Below are positions 1-8,825 of a stretch of 64,000 nt of DNA, piece by piece (the stretch's first letter is position 1; the number at the start of each line of letters is the position of its first letter). This DNA comes from Steroidobacteraceae bacterium. Its GTDB lineage: Bacteria > Pseudomonadota > Gammaproteobacteria > Steroidobacterales > Steroidobacteraceae. Position numbers and translations under genes: made by a program. The DNA lies in the NCBI GenBank assembly GCA_019187185.1, contig JABAQU010000001.1, forward strand, positions 186,001 through 250,000, given 5' to 3'. The notes under the pieces are model-generated. The model was not told where the DNA came from and searched no databases. It saw nothing but the letters and a program-made list of their open reading frames with translations.

Positions 1-441
1 GTGCTCGTCACCTTGGCCGAGTATCACCAGCGCAAGGGCGAACGCGCCGCCGCGATCGGGGAATATGAGCGGGCGACAGCAGTCTGGAAGTCGCCGGCGG
101 TCCTCAACAACCTCGCGTGGCTCTACTACGAGGTCAAAGACCCACGGGCCGTCGAATTGGCGCGCCACGCCCATGAAGCTGCAAGAGAAAATCCTGACAT
201 TGCAGATACTTACGGCTGGATTCTCGTGGAATCGGGTAATATCGGCGACGGGCTCCCCGTGCTCGAGGCGGCCGCGAAGGCGGCACCCGGGTCCCCGGAG
301 ATCCAGTACCACCACGCGGCCGCGCTGGCGCGGGCGGGGCAAAAGGAGGCAGCGGCCACAGTGTTGCGCAAGCTGATCGCGGACAATGCGGACTTTCCCT
401 CGCGGCGCGCGGCCGAGGCACTGCTGAAGACATTGACATGA
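1..441 (+). CDS. prsT: PrsT-like TPR-repeat protein, C-terminal part
   Basis: Only the last 146 or so codons are inside the window; the reading frame is open from base 1 and ends with TGA at 439-441. The visible part is made of alanine-rich helical pairs of the tetratricopeptide type (for instance LNNLAWLYYE, then ADTYGWILVESG, then QYHHAAALARAG), typical of the long TPR protein that heads XrtA/PEP-CTERM exopolysaccharide loci (PrsT family). The family is thought to be a periplasmic or membrane scaffold of the export apparatus; the exact role is unknown. The next gene follows immediately and may overlap by 4 bases. The family assignment rests on the repeat type plus the following XrtA-type gene order; the N-terminus is not visible. 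Confidence 0.8.
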   Translation: MLVTLAEYHQRKGERAAAIGEYERATAVWKSPAVLNNLAWLYYEVKDPRAVELARHAHEAARENPDIADTYGWILVESGNIGDGLPVLEAAAKAAPGSPEIQYHHAAALARAGQKEAAATVLRKLIADNADFPSRRAAEALLKTLT

Positions 442-461
442 CCATCGCTGGAAGCCATCAC

Positions 462-1121
462 ATGAACTCCTGGCGGCCACTCGTCACGCTCCTGATCGCG
501 CTTGGCGTCGCGACGCCTGTCGTGGCGCAGACGGATGTGCCCGCATCGGCACCGGCCCACGCAGCGTCGCAGGCCGCACCGACTGCGGACGTCGCGCCAT
601 CGGTCGCGACTACCGGCCCCGACTACATCATCGGGCCGGGCGACACGATCCAGATCTTCGTGTGGCGCAATCCCGAGCTCTCGGTCGTCGTGCCTGTGCG
701 GCCCGACGGCAAGGTCTCGGCGCCCCTGATCGAGGACATGGTCGCCGTGGGCAAGACGCCGTCGGATCTCGCGCGCGACATCGAAGCAAAGCTCGCGGAG
801 TACATCCGCACGCCGCAGGTCAACGTGATCGTCACGAACCCGCAGAGTTCGTTCAGCAAGATCACCGTCGTGGGCCAGGTGCGCACGCCCGGGTCGGTCC
901 CGTATCGCGAGGGCATGACCGTAATGGACGTGGTGCTCGCCTCGGGCGGCCTCGCGGAGTTCGCCGCCGGCAATCGGGCGAAGCTCGTGCGCAAGGATGC
1001 GAACGGCAAGACCGTGGAGAAGCGCGTCAGGCTCGAGGACCTGATGAAGAAGGGGCGGCTCAAGGAAAACGTCGCGATGATGCCGGGCGACGTACTGATC
1101 GTGCCCGAGTCGTATTTCTGA
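462..1121 (+). CDS. XrtA-system polysaccharide export (OPX/Wza-like) protein
   Basis: A 219-residue protein of the polysaccharide export family. It has an N-terminal signal peptide (hydrophobic LVTLLIALGVATPVVA, cleavage near AQ-T), a poly-export domain beginning with YIIGPGDTIQIFVW (about residues 55-68) and an SLBB domain around ITVVGQVRTPGSVPYREG (134-151). Short members like this form the periplasmic/outer-membrane exit for the polymer in exosortase-type loci. The ATG at 462 is preferred because GGAAG lies 8 bases upstream and the signal peptide starts directly there. An upstream in-frame ATG at 438 would overlap the preceding stop codon and add eight residues. The chain-length gene follows after 12 bases. 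Confidence 0.9.
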   Translation: MNSWRPLVTLLIALGVATPVVAQTDVPASAPAHAASQAAPTADVAPSVATTGPDYIIGPGDTIQIFVWRNPELSVVVPVRPDGKVSAPLIEDMVAVGKTPSDLARDIEAKLAEYIRTPQVNVIVTNPQSSFSKITVVGQVRTPGSVPYREGMTVMDVVLASGGLAEFAAGNRAKLVRKDANGKTVEKRVRLEDLMKKGRLKENVAMMPGDVLIVPESYF

Positions 1122-1133
1122 CGGACCGCCCGC

Positions 1134-2744
1134 ATGAACCTGCGTGAACTGCTCAACAAGATCCTCGACGAACTGCGCGGCGCCTGGCGCTTTCGCTGGC
1201 TCGCCATCGCGGCGGCGTGGGCGATCTGCCTCATCGGCTGGTTCGTCGTGATGACGATGCCGAATACGTACAAGGCGACCGCGAAAGTCTACGTCGATAC
1301 GCGCGGCATCCTGCGGCCGCTGCTCGAGGGGCTCGCGATCAATCCGGACGTCGCTTCGGGCCTCGACCTCGTGCGCCAGGCACTGCTCAGCCGCCCCCAG
1401 CTCGAACAGGTGGCGCGCGAGACCGACCTCGATCTGCGCGCGAAGACACCCGAGCAGAAGGAAGCGTTGATCAGCGGCATCCGCGAACGCATCTCGATCG
1501 ATGCCGCCGACCTGCGCGCGCGCACGACACAGGGCGAGGGCCTCTACGTCATCAGTTTCGAGGACCACAACCGTGCCAAGTCGGTCGAGGTGGTGCAGAA
1601 GATGCTGAATGCGTTCGTCGAGAATGCGCTCGGCGAGAAGCGTACCGGGCAGGAAACCGCGCAGCGCTTCATCGACGAGCAGATCGCGGAATACGAGCAG
1701 CGATTGCGCGATGCCGAGTCGCGTCTCGCGGACTTCAAGAAGAAAAACGTGGGCCTGATGCCGGACAGTACCGGCGATTACTTCGGGCGACTGCAGCAGG
1801 AGAATACCGAAGCAGAGCGCGTGCGCACCGCGCTCGCGGTGGCCGAGAGCCGTGCGCGGGAAATCGCGCGCCAGCTCGACGGCGAGGAGCCGTTCCTGTT
1901 CGGCTTCGATACGGGCAACAGCGCGCCGGCCGCGACCCAGGGCTCCGGCGATCTCACATTCCGGATCCAGGAGTTGCAGCGCCAGCTCGATGAGCTGCTG
2001 CTGCGCTACACCGACAAGCATCCGGAAGTGATCGCGACCCGCAAGACGATCGAGGAACTGAAGCAGCGCCAAAGCGAGGAACTGGCCCGCATCAAGGCGG
2101 GCCAGCAAGCGACCGGCAGCCTCTCCTCGTCGCTCAAGGCGAACCCGGTCTACCAGAGTCTCGAAATCGAGCAGAAGCGCACGCAGGTGCAGGTTGCGGA
2201 GCTGCGCCAGGAGCTCGCGCAGCGCCAGGGGAAGATCGCCTCGCTGCGCCAGCAGGTGAACTCCGTACCGGAAGTCGAGGCGGAGCTCGCGCGCCTCAAC
2301 CGCGATTACGAAGGCGTGCGCCAGCAGTACAACGAGCTGGTGCAGCGGCGCGAGACGGCGAACCTGTCCGAGCAGGCCGACCGTACCGGCACGGTGAAGT
2401 TCGACATCATCGAGCCACCGGCCGCGCCCATCGAGCCGGTGTCGCCGAATCGCCCACAGTTGCTCTTCATGGTGTTGCTCGCGGCGCTGGCCGTCGCGGG
2501 CGGCGGCGCCTGGCTCCTGAACCAGCTGCGGCCCGTGTTTCACACCGTGCGCGAGCTGGCCGAGGTCACTGGCGTTACCGTATTCGGCGCCATCAGTCGC
2601 ACCTGGGTCGACCGGCATCGCCAGCAGCGTCGCACGGAGTTGCTGAAGTTTTCGGCCGTGACGGTATTGCTGTTCCTGGTGTTCGGAGTCTTCCTGTCCC
2701 TGCAGGACACGCTGGCCCGTCACCTGCAGAAACTGATTGGATGA
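1134..2744 (+). CDS. XrtA-system chain-length determinant (Wzz/GNVR family)
   Basis: A 536-residue inner-membrane co-polymerase. One transmembrane segment sits near residues 21-41, followed by the Wzz signature TYKATAKVYVDT. A long charged coiled-coil-rich periplasmic stretch occupies the middle. A second membrane segment lies near 443-462 after a Pro-rich junction (IEPPAAPIEPVSPNRP). Unlike classical Wzz there is an additional hydrophobic segment near the C-terminus (about 505-523), which is usual in the XrtA-type (TIGR03007-like) family. It sets polymer length together with the kinase encoded next. The stop codon lies 8 bases before the kinase start, so the genes are probably translationally coupled. 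Confidence 0.9.
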   Translation: MNLRELLNKILDELRGAWRFRWLAIAAAWAICLIGWFVVMTMPNTYKATAKVYVDTRGILRPLLEGLAINPDVASGLDLVRQALLSRPQLEQVARETDLDLRAKTPEQKEALISGIRERISIDAADLRARTTQGEGLYVISFEDHNRAKSVEVVQKMLNAFVENALGEKRTGQETAQRFIDEQIAEYEQRLRDAESRLADFKKKNVGLMPDSTGDYFGRLQQENTEAERVRTALAVAESRAREIARQLDGEEPFLFGFDTGNSAPAATQGSGDLTFRIQELQRQLDELLLRYTDKHPEVIATRKTIEELKQRQSEELARIKAGQQATGSLSSSLKANPVYQSLEIEQKRTQVQVAELRQELAQRQGKIASLRQQVNSVPEVEAELARLNRDYEGVRQQYNELVQRRETANLSEQADRTGTVKFDIIEPPAAPIEPVSPNRPQLLFMVLLAALAVAGGGAWLLNQLRPVFHTVRELAEVTGVTVFGAISRTWVDRHRQQRRTELLKFSAVTVLLFLVFGVFLSLQDTLARHLQKLIG

Positions 2745-2751
2745 GCCCCGC

Positions 2752-3678
2752 ATGAGCATCGTCGAACGTGCCCTGAAACGACTGCAGCAGAGCGGTCAGC
2801 CGCCCGCGCAAAGCCGCGAGCCGCGCGCGGAACCGATGGCGCGCGCCACGGCACCCCACGCCGCGTCTCGCGAGGCGCCGGCCCGCAAGTTCACGGGCGA
2901 TCCGGGCAAGACGGTCCACGTCGACTTCGAGGCGCTGCGGCGTTCCGGTCTCCTGCCACCCGAGCACCAGCAACGCGAACTCGCGCACCAGTACCGGACA
3001 TTGAAGCGGCCCATCCTGAAATTTGCGTTTGGCGGCGATCCATCGGCGGAAGAATCGCGCACAGCCTCACCACGTACCCTCATGGTGACGAGTGCGCTCC
3101 CTGGTGAGGGCAAGACGTTCACGTCGCTCAATCTCGCATTGAGCCTCGCGCTCGAGAAGGATCACAACGTGATCCTGGTCGATGGCGATGCGCCGAAGCC
3201 GCACGTGAGCCACGTGCTCAATGTCGGCGCCGCGCCCGGTCTGCTCGACCTCCTGGCCAATCCGGAGATGCGAGTCGAGTCCGTCGTGCTGCCGACCGAT
3301 GTCCGGGGCCTGTATGTCCTGCCCATCGGGCGGCGTGCCGAATCGGCGACCGAGCTGCTCGCGAGCGCGCGCATGCGGCAGGTGATCGGCGAGCTCGAGC
3401 AGCTCGATCGCCAGAGCCTCGTGCTGCTCGACTCCCCGCCGATCCTGCTGACGAGCGAGGCGCAGGTGCTCGGTTCGCTCTTCGGGCAGGTCGTGCTCGT
3501 CGTACGCGCCGGTGTCACGCCCCAGCAGGCCGTGACGGATGCGCTCGCGATCATCGGCGAAGGCCCGCGCGTCGGGATCGTGCTGAACCAGGCGCTGCAC
3601 GACAACAGCGTCGGCAGCTACTACGGCTACGGATACGGCGACAATTTCACCGGGGCTGCACAGACGGAACAACAATGA
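2752..3678 (+). CDS. XrtA-associated tyrosine autokinase (BY-kinase)
   Basis: A 308-residue cytoplasmic bacterial tyrosine kinase. Walker A is SALPGEGKT (114-122), Walker A' is VILVDGDAPKP (140-150) and Walker B is LVLLDSPPIL (223-232). The C-terminal tail carries a tyrosine cluster SYYGYGYG (289-296), the usual autophosphorylation site. The first 110 residues are a basic, Pro/Ala-rich linker, also typical of the XrtA type (TIGR03018-like). The ATG at 2752 is chosen over a TTG at 2737 because it lies just past the upstream stop and MSIVERALKRLQ is the usual beginning of the family. It pairs with the chain-length protein to control polymerisation. The next gene overlaps by 4 bases (ATGA). Confidence 0.92.
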   Translation: MSIVERALKRLQQSGQPPAQSREPRAEPMARATAPHAASREAPARKFTGDPGKTVHVDFEALRRSGLLPPEHQQRELAHQYRTLKRPILKFAFGGDPSAEESRTASPRTLMVTSALPGEGKTFTSLNLALSLALEKDHNVILVDGDAPKPHVSHVLNVGAAPGLLDLLANPEMRVESVVLPTDVRGLYVLPIGRRAESATELLASARMRQVIGELEQLDRQSLVLLDSPPILLTSEAQVLGSLFGQVVLVVRAGVTPQQAVTDALAIIGEGPRVGIVLNQALHDNSVGSYYGYGYGDNFTGAAQTEQQ

Positions 3679-4979
3679 ACATCGCAACAGGGTGGGGTCG
3701 GTCCGCGGCGGGCGCGGCGTTGCTGGTCCTTGCGGGCGCCGCCAGCGCGCAAGGCATCGATCTCGGGATCACGGTGGGGGCATACCACACCGACAACGTG
3801 CGACGGACATTCACCGACGAGGAATCGCAGACCGTCGGTGAAGTCGGCCTGCGGCTCGGCATTCAGCGCGACGCGGGTCGTTTCAACTCCCACGTCAACG
3901 CGAACCTCGCGTACCGCACCTTCTTCGACGATGCGTACGACGACGACCTTTTCGGCGGGCTCGACGCACGGCTCGCCTACTGGTTTCTGCCGGAGCGATT
4001 CAGCTGGGTGGTCGAGGAAAACTACGGCCAGGCGCTGATCGAGCCGCGCAGTGTCGACACGCCGGGCAACCAGCAGGGTGCCAACTATTTCAGTACGGGC
4101 CCCGACCTCGTGATCCCCTTCGGCGCGCGAACGAATCTGCTCGTGAGCGGCCGTTGGTCGGATGCCGCCTACGAGGAAACCGACGCGGACAACCAGCGTG
4201 TGTCGGGCCGCATCGGCCTCGAGCGGCAGATGAACGAGCGCACCACATTGTCGCTCAACGGCACGGCCGAGCGGGTCGAATACGACAACGAACTGCTTGG
4301 CAGCAACTTCGACCGCCAGTCCGCGTATGTCGGCTATGCGACGCAGGGTGCACGCACCACACTCAGTCTCGAGGCCGGCTACACGGCATTGCACGACTAC
4401 GGCGACACGACCGGAGGCCCGCTCCTCGACCTGACGATCGAGCGTCAGTTGTCGCCCCGATCGAGACTCACGCTGAACGCCGGCACGAACCTCACGGATT
4501 CCGCCGAGGCGATGCGTCGCGACCAGGGGATCGTCGGCATCGAGATCGACGCCGGGCAGGCGATCGTCTCGACCGATTCTTTCCAGTCGGACTTCGTATC
4601 GCTCGCGCTCGACCTCGAGGGCGCACGCACGTCGGCGAACCTCGGTGTCAACTGGCGCAAGGAGCACTACGAACGCGTCGATACGCTCGACCGCAACGCG
4701 TCGGGGGTCACCGCGCTCGTGTCGCGACGTGTGAGTCCGCGATTGTCCGCTCGGCTGTATGGCGGCTGGACGACGCAGGACTTCGACAATTCAGGCACCG
4801 ACTTCGACGAATGGAATGCCGGCCTCGGCTTCGACTGGGCCTTCAGCGAGCGCATCGGCGTGACGCTCGCCGGCGATCACTTCTCGGGTTCGGGCGATAC
4901 GCCGTTTGGTTTCGGTGGGCGCGACTACAAGGAAAACCGCATCACCGTCCGCCTCACCTACACGCCGCGGCGCCGATGA
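3675..4979 (+). CDS. PEP-CTERM-system outer-membrane beta-barrel protein (TIGR03016-like)
   Basis: A 434-residue protein with a signal peptide (AAGAALLVLAGAASAQG) and then alternating amphipathic strands rich in aromatic and polar residues, ending in ITVRLTYTPRRR as expected for a barrel-closing strand. The fold and position, right after the tyrosine kinase, match the outer-membrane protein that accompanies XrtA loci. It probably forms the outer-membrane conduit or a porin-like partner for the polymer. No catalytic motif is visible. The start overlaps the kinase stop (ATGA). Family-level assignment comes from position plus barrel character; the specific function is not established. Confidence 0.82.
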   Translation: MNIATGWGRSAAGAALLVLAGAASAQGIDLGITVGAYHTDNVRRTFTDEESQTVGEVGLRLGIQRDAGRFNSHVNANLAYRTFFDDAYDDDLFGGLDARLAYWFLPERFSWVVEENYGQALIEPRSVDTPGNQQGANYFSTGPDLVIPFGARTNLLVSGRWSDAAYEETDADNQRVSGRIGLERQMNERTTLSLNGTAERVEYDNELLGSNFDRQSAYVGYATQGARTTLSLEAGYTALHDYGDTTGGPLLDLTIERQLSPRSRLTLNAGTNLTDSAEAMRRDQGIVGIEIDAGQAIVSTDSFQSDFVSLALDLEGARTSANLGVNWRKEHYERVDTLDRNASGVTALVSRRVSPRLSARLYGGWTTQDFDNSGTDFDEWNAGLGFDWAFSERIGVTLAGDHFSGSGDTPFGFGGRDYKENRITVRLTYTPRRR

Positions 4980-4986
4980 GTCGTCG

Positions 4987-5838
4987 ATGCGGGATACGGT
5001 GACACAGGCGGTGACGAACGCGTTCTCCATCGATGTGGAGGACTACTTCCACGTCGAGGCGCTGTCGTCGGCCATCGACCGCTCCCGGTGGGATTCCCTC
5101 GAGTATCGGGCGGAAGCCAATACCCGGCGTGTGCTCGAGATCCTTGCGCAGGAGCGCATCCGGGCGACTTTCTTCGTCCTCGGCTGGGTCGCGAAGCGAT
5201 CGCCGGGGCTCGTGCGCGAGATTCATGCAGCCGGTCACGAGGTCGCGTGCCACGGGCTCACGCATCGCACCGTGTATACGCAGACGCGGGAAGTCTTTCG
5301 CGCCGAGACGAGCGAGGCGAAGCAGCGCCTCGAAGACGCGACGGGTGCTCCCGTGCGCGGCTATCGTGCCGCGACCTATTCGATCACGAATGCCTCGCTG
5401 TGGGCGCTCGACATCCTGGCCGAGCTCGGTTTTCGCTACGACTCGAGCATCTTTCCGATCCGCCACGATCTCTACGGCATCCCGGGTTCGCCGCGGTTTG
5501 CCTACCGCGTGGCATCGGGCGCACTGCTCGAAGTGCCGATCACCACGGTGCAGGTCCTCGGACAGCGCCTGCCCGCGGGCGGCGGCGGCTATTTCCGGCT
5601 GTTGCCCTATGCGCTCTTCCGTGCCGCAGTGCGCCGTGTCAATGAGCACGACTGCCAGGCGGCGGTCTTCTACTGCCACCCGTGGGAGATCGACCCGGGC
5701 CAGCCGCGCGTCGCGGGCGTGTCGGCGAAATCACGGTTTCGCCATTACACGAACCTTGGACGCATGGAGGGTCGCCTCCAGCGGTTGCTGCGGGATTTTC
5801 GCTGGGGCCGCATGGACGAGGTGTTTGGTGTCGCTTAG
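4987..5838 (+). CDS. XrtA-type polysaccharide deacetylase (NodB fold, DUF3473)
   Basis: A 283-residue carbohydrate esterase of family CE4 type. NodB landmarks are in order: SIDVEDYFHVE (14-24, with the metal/catalytic Asp16), ATFFVLGW (60-67), the metal-binding HGLTHR (89-94) and RAATYS. Near the C-terminus is FYCHPWEID, the aromatic HPWE signature of the XrtA subfamily. It removes N- or O-acetyl groups from the growing glycan. The ATG at 4987 lies 7 bases after the barrel gene stop; in-frame codons further upstream belong to the overlapping barrel gene. The downstream GTG start overlaps its end by 11 bases. Confidence 0.9.
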   Translation: MRDTVTQAVTNAFSIDVEDYFHVEALSSAIDRSRWDSLEYRAEANTRRVLEILAQERIRATFFVLGWVAKRSPGLVREIHAAGHEVACHGLTHRTVYTQTREVFRAETSEAKQRLEDATGAPVRGYRAATYSITNASLWALDILAELGFRYDSSIFPIRHDLYGIPGSPRFAYRVASGALLEVPITTVQVLGQRLPAGGGGYFRLLPYALFRAAVRRVNEHDCQAAVFYCHPWEIDPGQPRVAGVSAKSRFRHYTNLGRMEGRLQRLLRDFRWGRMDEVFGVA

Positions 5839-6889
5839 CACGGGGGCCTCGTCCCGTGCACACGAACCCGAGGTACTGCCACTCACGCGCGACCTCGAGG
5901 GCGCGTGGGATGCCTTCGTGCGCGCCCACCCGGACGGCACGTTCTTCCATCTTGCCGGCTGGCGAGCCGTGCTCGAGCGCGCGTTCGGCCATCGCACCCA
6001 TTTCCTCGTTGCGCGCACGAACGGCGCGGTGAGTGGCGTGCTCCCGCTGGCCGAAGTGAAGAGTTTCCTCTTCGGCCATTCGCTGGTGTCGACCCCATTC
6101 TGCGTCTACGGCGGCATCGTCGCGGCGGACGAGGCGTCGAAGGCCGCGCTCGAAGCACGCGCGTGCACGCTCGCGCGCGAGCTCGGCGTGGATTACCTCG
6201 AGATGCGCGGTCGCCGCCGCCAGCACCCGGACTGGCCCGTGAAAGACCTCTATGTCACGTTCCGCAAGGCGATCTCCGCCGACAGCGAAGCCAACATGCT
6301 CGCCATCCCGCGCAAGCAGCGCGCGATGGTGCGCAAGGGGATCCAGAAGGGGCTGCGTGCCGAGATCGACGCGACGCCGGACCGCCACTATGCGATGTAT
6401 TCGGAGAGCCTGCGCAACCTCGGCACGCCCGTGTTCGCCAAGCGCTACCTCGCGATCCTGCAGGATGTCTTTGGCCACGATTGCGAGATCCTCACGGTGA
6501 TGCACGAGGCGACGCCGGTTGCGAGCGTGCTGAGCTTCTATTTCCGCGACGAGGTCCTGCCGTATTACGGCGGCGGGACGACGGCGGCACGCAGTGTGTC
6601 GGGCAACGACTTCATGTACTGGAGCGTGATGGAGCGCGCGCGCGAGGGCGGGCACCGGCTTTTCGACTATGGGCGCAGCAAGCGTGGCACCGGTTCGTAC
6701 GACTTCAAGACCTACTGGGGGTTCGAGCCGGAACCGCTCTTCTACGAGTACTACCTCGTGAAGCGGCGCGAGATGCCGAACCTGAGCCCGACGAACCCGA
6801 AATACGAGGCGATGATCCGGCTCTGGCGCAAGCTCCCGCTGGCGTTGACGCAGCGCATCGGCCCGCCGGTCGCGAAGTACCTGGGTTAG
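5828..6889 (+). CDS. FemAB-family XrtA/PEP-CTERM-associated protein
   Basis: About 353 residues starting from GTG at 5828 (MSLSTGASS), which overlaps the end of the deacetylase. The protein shows the double GNAT-like layout of FemAB/CelD-type acyl or aminoacyl transferases: an N-terminal block with FFHLAGWRAVLERAFGH and a C-terminal block with FDYGRSKRGTGSYDFK, a hallmark of the XrtA-associated FemAB family (TIGR03019-like). FemAB proteins transfer aminoacyl groups in peptidoglycan; here an acyl or aminoacyl transfer to the glycan is inferred only. An upstream open stretch in the same frame is antiparallel to no evidence of translation and overlaps the deacetylase, so it was not included. Confidence 0.85.
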   Translation: MSLSTGASSRAHEPEVLPLTRDLEGAWDAFVRAHPDGTFFHLAGWRAVLERAFGHRTHFLVARTNGAVSGVLPLAEVKSFLFGHSLVSTPFCVYGGIVAADEASKAALEARACTLARELGVDYLEMRGRRRQHPDWPVKDLYVTFRKAISADSEANMLAIPRKQRAMVRKGIQKGLRAEIDATPDRHYAMYSESLRNLGTPVFAKRYLAILQDVFGHDCEILTVMHEATPVASVLSFYFRDEVLPYYGGGTTAARSVSGNDFMYWSVMERAREGGHRLFDYGRSKRGTGSYDFKTYWGFEPEPLFYEYYLVKRREMPNLSPTNPKYEAMIRLWRKLPLALTQRIGPPVAKYLG

Positions 6890-6893
6890 CGCC

Positions 6894-8825
6894 ATGTGTG
6901 GCATCTATGGAGTGCTCAGTCTGTCCGGGCCCTCGCGCCACGCGCAGGACCTGCTGCGCCATATGGGCAGCGCGATCGTGCACCGCGGCCCGGACGACGA
7001 GGGCGCCTTTGCGGAAGGTCCGATGCTCCTCGGCATGCGGCGCCTGTCGATCATCGACGTCGCGGGCGGTCACCAGCCGATCGCGGGCGAGGACGGCCAG
7101 GTGGTCGTCGTCTGCAACGGCGAGATCTACAACTTCGAGGTACTGCGCCGCGAACTCGAGGCGTGCGGGCACCGCTTTGCGACGCGCAGCGACACGGAAG
7201 TGATCGTGCACGGCTACGAGGAATACGGCGACGCCTTCCTCGGCCGCCTCGAGGGCATGTTCGGGCTTGCCGTGTGGGACCGGCGCCGGCGTCGCCTGCT
7301 CGTCGCCCGCGATCCGCTCGGCATCAAGCCGGTCTACTACCACGAAAGCGCGGGCCAGCTCGCCTTCGCCTCGGAGGCCAAGGCGCTGCTGCGTGTGCCC
7401 GGCATCGACGCGCGCATCGACCCGGCCGCGCTCGCGCAGTATCTGTCGGTCGGCTACGTCTGCGCGCCGAATGCGCTCTTTGCCGGCATGAAGAAGCTCG
7501 CGCCGGGGCATCGCCTCCTCGTCGAGGACGGCCGCGTCGATGTGCGCGCGTATGCGGCAAGGCCGCCCGATGTCGATGCGGGCCGCAGCGAACAGTCGTG
7601 GATCGACGCACTGCGCAGCGAAATGGAGCGCGCGGTGCGCGAGCAGATGGTCAGCGACGTGCCGATCGGTGCGTTCCTGTCCGGCGGCCTCGACTCGAGC
7701 GCCGTCGTCGCGTACATGTCGCGCCACACGGAACAGCCCGTCCGCACCTATTCGATCGGCTTTGCCGGTTCCTCGGGCGCCGCGCTCTACAACGAACTGC
7801 CGCACGCACGCGCCGTGGCCGACGCTTTCGGCACACGCCATCGCGAGATCCTCGTGCAGCCGGATGTGGCGGCGCTCCTGCCACAACTGCTGTGGCACAT
7901 GGACGAGCCGGTCGCCGATGCGGCCTTCATCACGACCTACCTCGTATCGAAATTTGCCCGCGAGGATGTGACCGTGATCCTCTCCGGCGTCGGGGGCGAC
8001 GAGCTCTTTGGCGGCTATCGTCGTTACCTCGACGAGCACTACCGGCGCAGCTACCAGCGCATACCGCGCTTTCTGCGCCGCGGGCTGATCGACCCCGTCG
8101 CGCGCCGGCTGCCGAGCGACCGGCACCAGCGCCTGCTCAACGAACTGCGCCTCGTGAAGGCCTTCGTGCTCGCCGATGCGCTGCCGTTCGAGGATCGCTA
8201 CCGGCGCTACATGGAGGTGTTCGGCGCCGACGAGCGCGCGGCACTGCTGAACGGCGACGCGCCGGTCGACGACTGCATCGCGCGGGCGTTTGCCGCGAGC
8301 GATTCGGCGGATCCGCTGCGGCGGCTGATGGATGTCGATCTCGCGACGCAGATGCCCGAGGATCTCCTGATGCTCACCGACAAGATGAGCATGGCGGTCT
8401 CGCTCGAATGCCGGGTGCCGCTCCTCGACCAGCGACTCGTCGCACTCGCCGCGCAAATGCCCGCGCGGTTCAAGGTGGGTGGCGGAGACCTGAAATACGC
8501 GATGAAGCGGGCGCTCGACGGCGTGCTGCCGCCCGCCATCCTGAAGCGCGAGAAGCGCGGCTTCGGCGCGCCGATCGGCGCCTGGTTCCGGGAGGAACTC
8601 GCGCCGCTCGTCGCCGACCTCCTGTCGCCCGACACCGTGCGCCGCCGCGGGCTCCTCGACCCCGATGCCGTGGCGCGCACGATCGCCGAGCACGAAGCGC
8701 AGCAGGCCGACCGAACCGATCATTTGCTCGCGCTCGTCAATCTCGAGATCTGGGCGCGCCTTTACCTCGATGGCGCAAGTGTCGATGCCGTGACCGCCGA
8801 TCTGAAAGCGCGGCTCGCCGCATGA
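6894..8825 (+). CDS. asnB: Asparagine synthase (glutamine-hydrolysing)-like amidotransferase
   Basis: A 643-residue class II glutamine amidotransferase. The N-terminal nucleophile Cys2 is present (MCGIYGV), followed by HRGPDDEG (30-37), RLSIID (50-55) and NGEIYN (75-80), so the glutaminase site looks intact. The synthetase half carries the pyrophosphate loop SGGLDSS (263-269) and SGVGGDELFGGY further on. The reaction would be ATP-dependent transfer of glutamine ammonia to a carboxylate. In XrtA loci such proteins are believed to amidate the glycan or a precursor rather than make free asparagine; that is inference from context. The gene lies 4 bases after the FemAB gene and overlaps the glycosyltransferase gene by 4 bases. 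Confidence 0.88.
   Translation: MCGIYGVLSLSGPSRHAQDLLRHMGSAIVHRGPDDEGAFAEGPMLLGMRRLSIIDVAGGHQPIAGEDGQVVVVCNGEIYNFEVLRRELEACGHRFATRSDTEVIVHGYEEYGDAFLGRLEGMFGLAVWDRRRRRLLVARDPLGIKPVYYHESAGQLAFASEAKALLRVPGIDARIDPAALAQYLSVGYVCAPNALFAGMKKLAPGHRLLVEDGRVDVRAYAARPPDVDAGRSEQSWIDALRSEMERAVREQMVSDVPIGAFLSGGLDSSAVVAYMSRHTEQPVRTYSIGFAGSSGAALYNELPHARAVADAFGTRHREILVQPDVAALLPQLLWHMDEPVADAAFITTYLVSKFAREDVTVILSGVGGDELFGGYRRYLDEHYRRSYQRIPRFLRRGLIDPVARRLPSDRHQRLLNELRLVKAFVLADALPFEDRYRRYMEVFGADERAALLNGDAPVDDCIARAFAASDSADPLRRLMDVDLATQMPEDLLMLTDKMSMAVSLECRVPLLDQRLVALAAQMPARFKVGGGDLKYAMKRALDGVLPPAILKREKRGFGAPIGAWFREELAPLVADLLSPDTVRRRGLLDPDAVARTIAEHEAQQADRTDHLLALVNLEIWARLYLDGASVDAVTADLKARLAA

Noticed and set aside
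210-2759. Long open frame on the reverse strand across the export and chain-length genes
   Set aside because: It is antisense to well-supported genes, is low-complexity Arg/His/Leu-rich and has no recognisable domain; such frames are usual in GC-rich DNA.
5033-5827. Long upstream extension of the FemAB gene
   Set aside because: It overlaps the deacetylase completely; GTG 5828 gives the usual length.
6896-8821. N-terminal extension of the Stp1-like glycosyltransferase in a frame across asnB
   Set aside because: The extension overlaps asnB and has Arg-rich noise composition; the ATG at 8822 gives the normal family start.
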